Shown here piece after piece: positions 18,707-27,136 of a DNA stretch of 64,000 bases. Within the stretch, counting starts at the first letter, position 1. Every line of letters starts with the position of its first letter. The notes under the pieces were generated by a model. It searched no databases and was not told where the DNA came from. It saw nothing but the letters and a program-made list of their open reading frames with translations. The position numbers and the translations under genes were made by a program. Origin of the DNA: Polyangiaceae bacterium (GTDB lineage: Bacteria > Myxococcota_A > Polyangia > Polyangiales > Polyangiaceae); contig JABTUA010000002.1 in the NCBI GenBank assembly GCA_015075635.1, forward strand, positions 2,794,708 to 2,858,707, read 5' to 3'.

Positions 18707-19963
18707 TGTCTCTTCGTTCTCGCCCTGCTCGTCGCCGGCTGCGGCACCGCCGGGGTCGTGGAGACCGCCCTACACGGGGATCTGGCGTCGCTCAAGCGGG
18801 ACGTGAAGCAGAGCCGCGAAGCCGGGCGCCTCGACAGGTCCACGGTGGAGGAGCTGGCTCAGGCCGTGGCCGGACGCGAGGTGCGCTCAGCGACGGGCAA
18901 CGCCGCCGTGGACCGCATCAAGGACGTGCGCGCCTGCGCCAAGCCGCTGCTCCGCGTGCTCGAGGCGCGGGCCGAGCAGGCCGACGACGCCGCCGCCGAG
19001 GCCACGCTGACCTTGCTCGAGCTCGGGCGCCGCGATCGCCGCGAGTTGGTGCGGCGCCATCGGGACTCTTCCAGCGGCGCCTGGCGCGCGGTGGCAGCAC
19101 GCGCGGCGTCTGCCAAGGAGCACGGACCGCTGCGCCGCAAGCTGTTCGCGGACCCCGACGAGCGCGTGCGCCGATCCGCGCTCGGCGCGGCGATTGAAGC
19201 CCGCTCAGCCGACGACTTGGAGGCCGCGCTGGAGGCGGCCCGTCTGGATCCCGATCTGGTGAGCAAGGCCCACGCGACGCGCACAGTGGGCGCGATTGGC
19301 GGCGAGCGTGCCGTGCTCGCGCTGCGCGACCACTGGGCCCGCGCGGACGAGACCACGCGCATCACCATCATCGACGCCTGGGCCATGCCCGCGTCCTACG
19401 CCGCAGGCGGCGAGCACGAGCTGGTGACGATCGCGGAGAACCACCAAGGCACGCTCGCCATCAGCGCGGCGGATGCGCTGGTCCGGGCCCGCGGGCGTTT
19501 CGCGACCAGCGGCGTCGCGGTGCTGATCCGCGCCGTGGGTCAGGGCACCGAGAGCGAGCGGCGCCTGGCCATCCAGCTCGTTCCGCTCTCGGACAAGGAC
19601 GCCGTCGCCGCCATCGAGAAGGCGACCAAGGACGCCGACAAGGAGGTGAAGGTGATCGCCCTGGCCCGCCTCGCGGGCGAGAGCGCCCACAAGGCGAGGG
19701 CCGTGGAGGGCCTGCGAGAGCTCGCCAAGAAGGACGATGACCTGGGCCTCCAGGCCCGCGCGGCCCTGGCCGCGGCCGGGGATGCCGGGGTGAAGAAGCA
19801 GCTCACCGACCTCCTGACCGCGCCCAAGGCCCGGACCCGCACGGTGGCCGCCCGGGGCCTGCTTTCCCTGGGCGACTACGGAAACGCCGCCACCGCCCTG
19901 GCCGACGACGACCCCGGAGTCCGGACGAGCGTCGCCTGCGCGGTGCTGGCGGCTCGGGATTGA
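18689..19963 (+). CDS. HEAT-repeat lipoprotein
   Basis: The 424-residue protein has a lipoprotein signal (lipobox VAGC, Cys at residue 18). It is otherwise almost wholly alpha-helical, with repeated units such as ADPDERVRRSALGAAIEA, AHATRTVGAIGGERAVLAL and DDDPGVRTSVACAVLAA, which are HEAT/PBS-lyase-like repeats. These form curved solenoids for protein binding, here probably in the periplasm facing the outer membrane. There is no catalytic motif. The start is ATG 18689, overlapping the divergent lipid kinase gene. The downstream TRAP operon starts 37 bases after the stop on the same strand. Confidence 0.82.
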   Translation: MARSAHCLFVLALLVAGCGTAGVVETALHGDLASLKRDVKQSREAGRLDRSTVEELAQAVAGREVRSATGNAAVDRIKDVRACAKPLLRVLEARAEQADDAAAEATLTLLELGRRDRRELVRRHRDSSSGAWRAVAARAASAKEHGPLRRKLFADPDERVRRSALGAAIEARSADDLEAALEAARLDPDLVSKAHATRTVGAIGGERAVLALRDHWARADETTRITIIDAWAMPASYAAGGEHELVTIAENHQGTLAISAADALVRARGRFATSGVAVLIRAVGQGTESERRLAIQLVPLSDKDAVAAIEKATKDADKEVKVIALARLAGESAHKARAVEGLRELAKKDDDLGLQARAALAAAGDAGVKKQLTDLLTAPKARTRTVAARGLLSLGDYGNAATALADDDPGVRTSVACAVLAARD

Positions 19964-20000
19964 TTGAAATCCTGATGAAAGACGGCTATCCCCGCGCGTC

Positions 20001-20930
20001 ATGAAGCTTCTCCGGGGAATGGGTGTGCTGTGTCTCGCAGGGCTCGGGCTCACGAGCACCGGCTGCCTCAAGGCGATGCTCCTGAAGGGGCAGATCAAGG
20101 GCACGCGGGACGGCTCGGCGGCGGTCAACACGCTGCACGACTGGGAGATCGCCCGCGGCGTCGCCACGGCCGGCATCGGTCAGCTCGAGGGCTTCCACAA
20201 GCTCGCTCCCGACAACACCGACGCGCTGTTCATGCTGACGCGAGGCTGGGCCGGCCTCTCCTTCGGCTTCACCGAGGACGACTACGAGGAAGCCTACGAG
20301 AAGGGCGACGACGTGATGGCGGAGTACCACCTGCTCCGCGCCCGCGCCGGCTACGCACGGGCGAAGCACTACGGTGTCGAGCTGCTCGGCCACCACGCCG
20401 AGGGCTTCGACGCCGCCAGGCGCAACCAGGACACCATCTCGAAGTGGCTCAAGGAGAACTTCACCGACAAGGAGCAGGCCGAGGACTTGCTCTGGATCGG
20501 CTACGCCTGGATCGGGCACGTCTCGGCCTCCAAGGACGTCCCGGAGATCGTCGGCGAGCTCTACGTCGGCGTCGAGATGGTCAAGCGCTCGGCGGAGCTC
20601 GACGACACCCTCGTGTACGGCACGGCCTACACCATCCTGGGCGCCTACCACGCGCGCACGGCGATGGCCGAGCTCGACGAGTCGAAGGCCTACTTCGAGA
20701 AGGCCCTGGCCCTGAACGGGGGGAAGTACCTGGCCACCAAGCTGAACTACGCCCAGCGCTACTATTGCGCGAAGGGCGACAAGGTCGCCTACGAGAAGAC
20801 CCTGAACGAAGTCTTGGCCGCGGGGGACGAGCTGCCCGAGGCGCGGCTGCCCAACGTCATCGCCAAGCGGCGAGCCCGCCGGTACCTCGGCAACAAGGTC
20901 TGGCAGGAAGAGTGCGGCTTCAAGCTTTGA
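20001..20930 (+). CDS. tatT: TatT-like TPR lipoprotein of a TRAP transporter (TPAT component)
   Basis: The 309-residue protein has a lipoprotein signal (lipobox STGC) and a helical repeat body. Stretches such as ALFMLTRGWAGLSFGF, RAKHYGVELL and KAYFEKALALNGGKYLATKLNYAQRYYC match the TRAP transporter TatT component family, known from Treponema pallidum Tp0956. There a TPR lipoprotein forms a trimer that docks the periplasmic binding protein. The three following genes encode binding protein, small permease and large permease in the expected order, which supports the call. The body is probably in the periplasm. The ligand is unknown; hydrophobic molecules have been proposed for the family. Confidence 0.9.
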   Translation: MKLLRGMGVLCLAGLGLTSTGCLKAMLLKGQIKGTRDGSAAVNTLHDWEIARGVATAGIGQLEGFHKLAPDNTDALFMLTRGWAGLSFGFTEDDYEEAYEKGDDVMAEYHLLRARAGYARAKHYGVELLGHHAEGFDAARRNQDTISKWLKENFTDKEQAEDLLWIGYAWIGHVSASKDVPEIVGELYVGVEMVKRSAELDDTLVYGTAYTILGAYHARTAMAELDESKAYFEKALALNGGKYLATKLNYAQRYYCAKGDKVAYEKTLNEVLAAGDELPEARLPNVIAKRRARRYLGNKVWQEECGFKL

Positions 20931-21091
20931 CGCGGCGCGGCTGAACAGAGGGTCAGGGCCTTCTGGCGCCTGGCCCCGAGCAAGAATTTCGCATATGCCT
21001 TGATGGGTTTTGCGGGCCGCCTCGTCTCACCTGAGCCGGCGGCCCTTCGGCTGACCAGCCAAGACTTCAGGAATCGAGGAGGTAGTTCGAG

Positions 21092-22075
21092 ATGGTCCGA
21101 AAGGTTCTCGCGGCAGTTCTGGCCGCCGCGTTCGTCGTCATGGGTACGGCGGGCGTCGCACAGGCGAAGTCGACACTGAAGATGGCGACGCTGGCTCCGA
21201 AGCGAAGCCCGTGGGGCAAGGTCTTCACGACTTGGTCGAAGGCCGTCGATCAGAAGACGAACGGCGAGGTCACCCTCGACTGGCTCTGGAACGGAACCGG
21301 CGGACCGGAGGGCGCGGTCGTCGGCAAGATCAAGAGCGGTCAGCTGGGCGGCGCGGCCATCACGGCGGTGGGCCTGGGCGCCATCGACAAACGCTTCATG
21401 GCGCTTCAGATGCCCGGCGCGTTCAACAGCTGGGCCGAGCTCGACAAGGCCCGCAACGCCTACTCCTCGGAGCTGATCGCCTCGGCAGCCAAGGACGGCT
21501 TCCACATCGGCGGCTTCGGCGACGTGGGCATCGGCCGCGTGATGTCCAAGGGCTTCGCGGTGAAGGTGCCCGGTGATCTGAAGGGCAAGCACCCCGGAAT
21601 GATCAACGAGGACGTCATCGCCCCGAAGGTCTACGAGGCCATCGGCGGTGTCACCGGTGTGCCCTCTCCGGTCACCGGGTTCTTGCCGAAGCTCAACAGC
21701 GGCGCCATCGACGTCATGAACACGCCGTCGCTCGCGGCCGAGCAGCTGCAATGGGCGTCCCGCCTCGACCACATCAACACGGCAGAGACCTACTACGGCA
21801 TCGGCGCCGTGGTGATCAGCCAGAAGCAGATCGACGGCCTCACCGCCGACCAGCGGGAGATCGTCAAGAGCACGGGCACCAAGGCCGCCGAGATGCTCAC
21901 CAAGCGCATCCGCAGCGCGGACGCAGCTGCGTTCGAGCGGCTCAAGAAGAAGATGACCGTGCACGAGCCGACCGCCGCCGAGAAGGCCGAGTGGAAGGCG
22001 GTCTTCAAGAAGGCCTGCCAGAATCTGAAGTCGGCGATCCCCGGCGACGCGCTGGGCAAAGTCGGCGCCTGCTGA
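21092..22075 (+). CDS. dctP: TRAP transporter periplasmic solute-binding protein (DctP family)
   Basis: The 327-residue protein has a Sec signal (VLAAVLAAAFVVMGTAGVAQA) and the DctP fold start TLKMATLAPKRSPWGKVFTTW. GVGLGAIDKRFMALQMPG-like and GGFGDVGIGRVMSKG segments are typical of the TatT-associated branch. A GAGGAGGT ribosome site lies ten bases before ATG 21092, the strongest in the window, in keeping with the high level needed for a binding protein. The 161-bp gap after tatT and a hairpin after this gene may set its level separately from the membrane components. It captures the substrate in the periplasm and delivers it to DctQM. Confidence 0.93.
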   Translation: MVRKVLAAVLAAAFVVMGTAGVAQAKSTLKMATLAPKRSPWGKVFTTWSKAVDQKTNGEVTLDWLWNGTGGPEGAVVGKIKSGQLGGAAITAVGLGAIDKRFMALQMPGAFNSWAELDKARNAYSSELIASAAKDGFHIGGFGDVGIGRVMSKGFAVKVPGDLKGKHPGMINEDVIAPKVYEAIGGVTGVPSPVTGFLPKLNSGAIDVMNTPSLAAEQLQWASRLDHINTAETYYGIGAVVISQKQIDGLTADQREIVKSTGTKAAEMLTKRIRSADAAAFERLKKKMTVHEPTAAEKAEWKAVFKKACQNLKSAIPGDALGKVGAC

Positions 22076-22094
22076 GGCGCAGGCCTCACGGCAA

Positions 22095-22136
22095 ACGAGC
22101 GGGCCGGCCCCCCCAGGGCGCGGCCCGTTCGTCTTT
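22095..22136 (+). terminator. GC-rich hairpin between dctP and dctQ
   Basis: ACGAGCGGGCCG (22095-22106) pairs with CGGCCCGTTCGT (22121-22132), 11 of 12 positions, followed by CTTTC. It lies 20 bases after the dctP stop. It could be a partial terminator that keeps the binding protein mRNA more abundant than the permease mRNA. Confidence 0.55.
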
Positions 22137-22205
22137 CGGGGAGGGGAGGGGGCCCCGCGGTTGTCGCCCCCGAGTCCGGGTTCCTGGTAACGTCCGCGGT
22201 CAGGG

Positions 22206-23777
22206 ATGACCGACCAGGACGACCGCGACGAGCGGGACGAGGCCGAGGCGCAGAAGCAAGACGCGGCCGGCGCCAAGTCCGACGAAGCCGCGCCTCAGAA
22301 GAACGCCAACTCCGACGCGGCCGCTGCTCCGACGGACGCCAAGTCCGACGAAGCTGCGCCTCAGAGGGACGCCAAGTCCGACGAAGCTGCGCCTCAGAAG
22401 GACGCCAAGTCCGACGAAGCTGCGGCGAAGGAGGACGCCAAGTCCGACGAAGCTGCGGCGAAGGAGGACGCCAAGTCCGACGAAGCTGCGCCTCAGAAGG
22501 ACGCCAAGTCCGACGAGGCCGAGGCTCAGAAGGACGCCGGGGCCAGCGACGCCGATGCGCCGAAGGCCGACGAGACCGACGAGGACGCCGAGCCGGCAGC
22601 GGCGGCGTCCGAGGTGGGCGCCAAGCCGGCGGACGCGGGGCAAAGGCCAGCGATGCCGAAGGTCGAGGTGGACCCGGAGACCAGCTCGAGGAAGCCCGCG
22701 GCCTGGGGCCTGCCGTTGGTGCGCCTCGACGCGGGGTGGACCAAGTGGGAGATCTTCCTCTGCACCGTCGTCCTCGTGCTCGAGGTCCTGGTGCTCTCGC
22801 TCTGGGTCGGCCTCAAGGGTCTGTCCACCTCGGCGGACGGCGCCAGCAAGGCTGGCGTGGTGTTCCGCATGCTCACCGGGGCGGTGGTGTTGGGAGGCGT
22901 CGGCTTCCTCGCGATGCGCAAGCAGAAGAAGTCGCTGCAGCGCGTGGCGGCCATCAGCGGCGTCGTCCTCGGCATCGCGACCGGAAAGCTCTGGGGCAAC
23001 GTCGGCGTGGAGTGGGCATCCAACATGCTCAACTGGTTCCAGCAGGCTTCGACGCTCACGTTGTTCGGCGGCCTGCGCGGCCTGGGGACGCGCCTCACGC
23101 TGCTCCTGGCGCTGCTCGGCGGCTCCCTGGCCACCGCCTCCGGCAAGCACATCAACATCGACCTGCTCACGCGCTTCGTGCGGCCCAAGGCTCGCCTGTA
23201 CGTGATGGTCGTCGGTTGGCTCTCCACGGCCTTCATCTGCGGCGTGGCCGGCTGGGGCTTCTTCGACCACATCGCCATCGACGACTTCAACGCCAAGGCC
23301 GAGGCTCGGCCGGCGGAGAAGGTCTCCACGGTGACCAAGGGCATGGGCGAGCACGCCTTCATGCTCAGAAAGCAGATCGCGCTCGATCTGAAGTCGCTGC
23401 CCCACGTCGTCGCCGGTGAGCGCTACGCGGAGTGGCTGGGCAGCGAGGAGTGGAACGGCTGGATCCGCGACGCGGGCTTCGCGGAGCGTTACGGCGCGGA
23501 CAAGGCCAAGCTGCTCGAGATCACCGCCGACATGAAGCGCTCGCCCATCGTGGTCATCCCGGAGAAGGGTGAGCCCCGCGGGGATCTGATCAAGTCGGCG
23601 AACCTGGTCTTCCCCTTCGGTCTGTTCGTGCTGGTCTTCCGCTTCGTGCTGCTCTCGCTCCTGGCGCTGAGCGGGCACTTCAGCGTCAACTTCGAGTCGG
23701 CCGCCGACGAGATCAAGCGGCGACACGACGAGGACGTCGACGACCAAGGCGACAAACCCGAGGAGCAGGGCACATGA
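22206..23777 (+). CDS. dctQ: TRAP transporter small permease (DctQ) with long repetitive N-terminus
   Basis: The 523-residue protein is about three times the length of ordinary DctQ. Residues 1-165 are hydrophilic and repetitive, with an 11-residue unit DAKSDEAAPQK present about seven times. The membrane part starts near residue 178 and holds about six hydrophobic segments. The DctQ signature lies in ALLGGSLATASGKHINIDLL near residue 310. Between the last two spans is an extra soluble domain of about 110 residues (positions 23290-23590). DctQ forms the membrane module with DctM in this sodium- or proton-driven importer. The stop overlaps dctM as ATGA. Confidence 0.88.
   Translation: MTDQDDRDERDEAEAQKQDAAGAKSDEAAPQKNANSDAAAAPTDAKSDEAAPQRDAKSDEAAPQKDAKSDEAAAKEDAKSDEAAAKEDAKSDEAAPQKDAKSDEAEAQKDAGASDADAPKADETDEDAEPAAAASEVGAKPADAGQRPAMPKVEVDPETSSRKPAAWGLPLVRLDAGWTKWEIFLCTVVLVLEVLVLSLWVGLKGLSTSADGASKAGVVFRMLTGAVVLGGVGFLAMRKQKKSLQRVAAISGVVLGIATGKLWGNVGVEWASNMLNWFQQASTLTLFGGLRGLGTRLTLLLALLGGSLATASGKHINIDLLTRFVRPKARLYVMVVGWLSTAFICGVAGWGFFDHIAIDDFNAKAEARPAEKVSTVTKGMGEHAFMLRKQIALDLKSLPHVVAGERYAEWLGSEEWNGWIRDAGFAERYGADKAKLLEITADMKRSPIVVIPEKGEPRGDLIKSANLVFPFGLFVLVFRFVLLSLLALSGHFSVNFESAADEIKRRHDEDVDDQGDKPEEQGT
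22269..22532 (+). repeat. 33-bp tandem repeat within dctQ
   Basis: A 33-bp unit beginning GACGCCAAGTCCGACGAAGC recurs at 22335, 22368, 22401, 22434, 22467 and 22500, with diverged copies from 22269. It encodes DAKSDEA followed by APQK, APQR or AAKE. All copies are in frame. Confidence 0.92.
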
Positions 23778-25405
23778 TCATCCTGCTCTTCGTCATCGTG
23801 TTCGCGCTCCTGGGCGCGCCCGTGTTCGCGGTCATGGCCGGAGCGACGCAGCTCGCCTGGCTGAGCCACCCGGAGGAGGGCCAGCGTTTCATGCGCTTCT
23901 TGGCCCCGGACGTGCTCGACGAGCGCTTCGTCGGCTCGCCCATCATGGTTACCGTCCCGCTCTTCACCTTCATCGGCTACACGATGGCCGAGTCGCGGAC
24001 GCCGGAGCGCATCGTGCGCGCGTCGAACGCCTTCTTCGGCTGGATGCCCGGTGGGTTGGCCATCGTCTGCATCGTCGCCAGCGCCTTCTTCACGACCCTG
24101 ACGGGCGGCAGCGCGGTGACCATCGTGGCCATCGGCGCCCTCCTGTATCCGGCGCTGCTCAAGCGCGGCTACCCCAAGGACTACGCGCTCGGCGTGGTCA
24201 TGACCGGCGGCTCGCTGGGCCTGCTCTTGCCGCCTTCGTTGCCCATCCTGGTCTACTCCCTGGTCGCCGGCATCGACTTCACCAAGGCCTTCAAGGCGGC
24301 GGTTATCCCCGGCCTGTTGGTCGTCGCGCTGCTCGGCGTGCATGCCGCCTACGTGGGCGTGAAGGCCAAAATCCCCCGCACCAAGCCCAACCTCTCGGAA
24401 ATGGGCTCGAGCCTCTGGTACGTCAAATGGGAGCTCGGGATCCCGTTCTTGATCCTGGGCGGACTGTTCACGGGGCTCACGGACATCGACGAGGTCGCGG
24501 CGCTGGCAGCGCTCTACGTCGTGACCATCGAGATCTTCGTCTACAAGGACCTGACGCTGCGGGACATCCCGCGCATCGCTCGGAGCTCCATCGCCCTGGC
24601 CGGCGCCATCATCCTGATCATGGCGATGGCGATGGCGCTGACCAACTACATCATCAACGAGAAGATCCCGCAGCAGATCTTCGACTGGGTCACGGGCATG
24701 GGCGTGACCAAGCCCTGGCACTTCCTGATCGCGCTCAACGTGTTCCTGTACATCCAGGGCATGGTGATGGACGGCTTCAGCGCCATCCTCGTCGCAGTCC
24801 CGCTGCTGATCCCCTTCGCCGCGCAGTTCGGCCTCTCGCCGTTCCACCTGGCGATGATGTTCCTCCTCAACCTCGAGATCGCCTACCTGAGCCCGCCGCT
24901 CGGCCAGAACTTGTTCGTGACCAGCTTCAGGTTCAACAAGCCGATGGTGCACCTGTACCGGATCGCGGTGCCTTTCATCGCCATCCTGGTCGTCGGTCTG
25001 ATCATCCTCATGACCACGCCCAAGCTCTCGACGTTCGCGATCGAAGGCGACATCAAGGCCGCGAAGGCCAAGGCCGCCGAGCACGGCGAGCCCCCGCGAG
25101 ACGCCTGGATGATGGAGTGCGTGCAGGAGGACCGGAACAACCCCCTGCCTTGCAGCAAGGAGGACAAGGAGAAGTGGGGCGCGGGCAAGGAGATCAAGGC
25201 GCCCGAGGAGCCGACTCCCGATCAGCCCACGCCGGACGAGCCCACCCCCGACCCGAGCGCCGCCCCGACGGGCGACGACGACGACCAGGACATGCTCGAC
25301 GAGATGATGGGCGGCGACAAGAAGGACGCCGCGAAGGACGCCGAGGCCCCGAAGAAGGGCGAGGACGACGACGAAGACCAGATGCTCGACGAGATGCTGA
25401 AGTAG
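23774..25405 (+). CDS. dctM: TRAP transporter large permease (DctM)
   Basis: The 543-residue protein has about twelve membrane spans over residues 1-430. It shows DctM features such as the opening FVIVFALLGAPVFAVMAG, FFTTLTGGSAVTIVAIGALLYPAL near 100, GGSLGLLLPPSLPILVYSLVAG near 150 and LEIAYLSPPLGQNLFVTSF near 370. It is the substrate-translocating subunit. After the last span there is an unusual hydrophilic tail of about 120 residues rich in Asp, Pro and Lys, with two DDDxDQxMLDEM motifs near the end. A tail of this type is not part of ordinary DctM. With the acidic N-terminus of DctQ, it gives the transporter two large disordered regions. Confidence 0.92.
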   Translation: MIILLFVIVFALLGAPVFAVMAGATQLAWLSHPEEGQRFMRFLAPDVLDERFVGSPIMVTVPLFTFIGYTMAESRTPERIVRASNAFFGWMPGGLAIVCIVASAFFTTLTGGSAVTIVAIGALLYPALLKRGYPKDYALGVVMTGGSLGLLLPPSLPILVYSLVAGIDFTKAFKAAVIPGLLVVALLGVHAAYVGVKAKIPRTKPNLSEMGSSLWYVKWELGIPFLILGGLFTGLTDIDEVAALAALYVVTIEIFVYKDLTLRDIPRIARSSIALAGAIILIMAMAMALTNYIINEKIPQQIFDWVTGMGVTKPWHFLIALNVFLYIQGMVMDGFSAILVAVPLLIPFAAQFGLSPFHLAMMFLLNLEIAYLSPPLGQNLFVTSFRFNKPMVHLYRIAVPFIAILVVGLIILMTTPKLSTFAIEGDIKAAKAKAAEHGEPPRDAWMMECVQEDRNNPLPCSKEDKEKWGAGKEIKAPEEPTPDQPTPDEPTPDPSAAPTGDDDDQDMLDEMMGGDKKDAAKDAEAPKKGEDDDEDQMLDEMLK

Positions 25406-25408
25406 CCT

Positions 25409-27136
25409 TCAGCGCTTCGGCGGCTTCTTCTTCCGATCGAAGTGGCGCGGCGGCGGGCCGCGCCGGGGCGCGGTCGGGCGCTGACTCTCGGCGCCGGTCA
25501 TGGGCCGGATCTGGATGTGCGGCTCCCGCGGATCGGGCCGGCAGGCGTGGGTGGCGAAGTCACCGGCGGCCGCGGCCGTGACATCGACGATGGAATGCCG
25601 CCGGAGCACGCGGATGCTGCCGACGTCGCTGCCACGGATTTGCCCGCGCCGGCACGACAGCGCCAGGAGGCGGCGCGGATCGGCGCCGCGTTCCTCTCCC
25701 CAGGAAACGTGGAAGCTCACCCACTCAGTCGCCTGGCGCTGGGCCCGCGGGGGCTTGCCGCCGGCGCTGCCGTAGCGGCGCCGGAGCGACTCCGGATCGG
25801 GCTGGGCGAGCTCGCGGGGCTCGGTCGGCCCCATCTGGCCTGCCCGCACCAGGAGCCGGGCGATCACCCGGACCACGCTCGGATGGGCCGCCAAGCTCTT
25901 GGCCAAGGCCCAGGTCGCGGCCTCGAAGGGCACCACGATCCCGTCGGGATCGTCGGCGGTGAGGTCGTCGTACCAGCGCGCCCCACCGAGCGCGCGGATC
26001 TCCTCCGGACCCGGGATGGGCTCGAAGCGCGGCTCCAGGCCCAGCCGCGTGAGCAGCGAGAGCGCGCGCGAGAGCCCGGCGGGCGCGACCAGAATCGAGC
26101 TCACCCCTTTGCGCCCGGCGCGCCCGGTGCGGCCGCTCCGGTGCGTGTAGCTGTCGCGGTCGTTCGGCGGCTCGAAGTGGATCACGCGGGCGATGCCGGC
26201 CACGTCGATGCCGCGAGCTGCGACGTCCGTGGCGATCAGGGCGCGGTAGCGGCCGGTCTTGAAGGCAGCGAGCGCCCGATTGCGCTCCGCCTGCTCCATC
26301 TCGCCCGACAGGGAGCTGACCATGAAGCCGGCCTGCATCAGCTCGGAGGTCACGTGCGCGACGTCGGCGCGGGTGCGGGCGAAGACCAACATCTGCTCGT
26401 CCGGGTGGGCCAGGAGCAAGTTGACCAGCGCGTCGAAGCGATCCCGCGCGTCGATCACGTGGACCACGTGCTCGATGTCGAGGTTGGCGGCGCCACGCGG
26501 AGAGCCGAAGACCTCGCGCGGCTCGTGTTGCACGCTGTCCGCCAGCGCCTTGACCTCTCGGGGAAAGGTCGCGCTCACCAGGTGGGTACGACGCCCTTCC
26601 GGGGCCTGGGCGAAGATGGCCTCGATGTCGTCGCGGAAGCCCATGTCGAGCATGCGATCCGCCTCGTCGAGCACGACGGCGTGGAGACCTGCGAGCGAGA
26701 GCGCGCCGCGGCCCAGGTGGTCGAGCAGGCGTCCCGGTGTCCCCACCACCACGGCGGGCGAGCCGCTGAGCGCCCGGCGTTCGTCCCGGTAGGAAGCACC
26801 GCCGGTCACGGAGGTGACCGCCACGCCGTAGGGCGAAAACAGCCAGCCGAGCTCTTCCTCGACCTGCTTGGCCAGCTCGCGCGTCGGAGTGACCACCAGC
26901 GCCACCGGCGGCGCGAGGCGCACCGTGCGCGAGGCGTGGGCCTCCACTGCTTCGCGCAGGAGCAGGCCGATGGCCACCGTCTTGCCCGACCCGGTCTGCG
27001 ACGAGAGCCGCACGTCGTGGCCCGCGAGCTCCGGCCCGAGCACCGCCTCCTGCACTGGCGTGAGCTCCGCGTAGCCCTTCTTCAGAAGGGCGCTCGCCAT
27101 GGCGGTGCCGACCCGGTCTGCGAGCGAGGCGCTCAT
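25409..27136 (-). CDS. DEAD-box RNA helicase with DbpA-type RNA-binding domain
   Basis: The 575-residue protein has all helicase motifs: SQTGSGKT (residues 46-53), PTRELA, TPGRLLD, VLDEADRM (motif II), SATFP, IATDVAARGIDV and HRSGRTGRAG. After the helicase core (about 1-380), the region WVSFHVSWGEERGADPRRL near 480, continuing to SIVDV, fits the DbpA RNA-binding domain that in E. coli recognises 23S rRNA hairpin 92. A ribosome assembly role is therefore likely. The C-terminus is basic (RHFDRKKKPPKR). ATG 27136 overlaps the stop of the MATE gene as ATGA; a longer open frame to 27283 lies inside the MATE gene and is not used. Coupling of a helicase with an exporter gene is unexpected. Confidence 0.9.
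   Translation of the reverse strand: MSASLADRVGTAMASALLKKGYAELTPVQEAVLGPELAGHDVRLSSQTGSGKTVAIGLLLREAVEAHASRTVRLAPPVALVVTPTRELAKQVEEELGWLFSPYGVAVTSVTGGASYRDERRALSGSPAVVVGTPGRLLDHLGRGALSLAGLHAVVLDEADRMLDMGFRDDIEAIFAQAPEGRRTHLVSATFPREVKALADSVQHEPREVFGSPRGAANLDIEHVVHVIDARDRFDALVNLLLAHPDEQMLVFARTRADVAHVTSELMQAGFMVSSLSGEMEQAERNRALAAFKTGRYRALIATDVAARGIDVAGIARVIHFEPPNDRDSYTHRSGRTGRAGRKGVSSILVAPAGLSRALSLLTRLGLEPRFEPIPGPEEIRALGGARWYDDLTADDPDGIVVPFEAATWALAKSLAAHPSVVRVIARLLVRAGQMGPTEPRELAQPDPESLRRRYGSAGGKPPRAQRQATEWVSFHVSWGEERGADPRRLLALSCRRGQIRGSDVGSIRVLRRHSIVDVTAAAAGDFATHACRPDPREPHIQIRPMTGAESQRPTAPRRGPPPRHFDRKKKPPKR

Noticed and set aside
22095..22136. Start of a separate operon at dctQ
   Set aside because: The hairpin is near dctP, but no convincing promoter was seen in the remaining 70 bases, so partial read-through is more likely.
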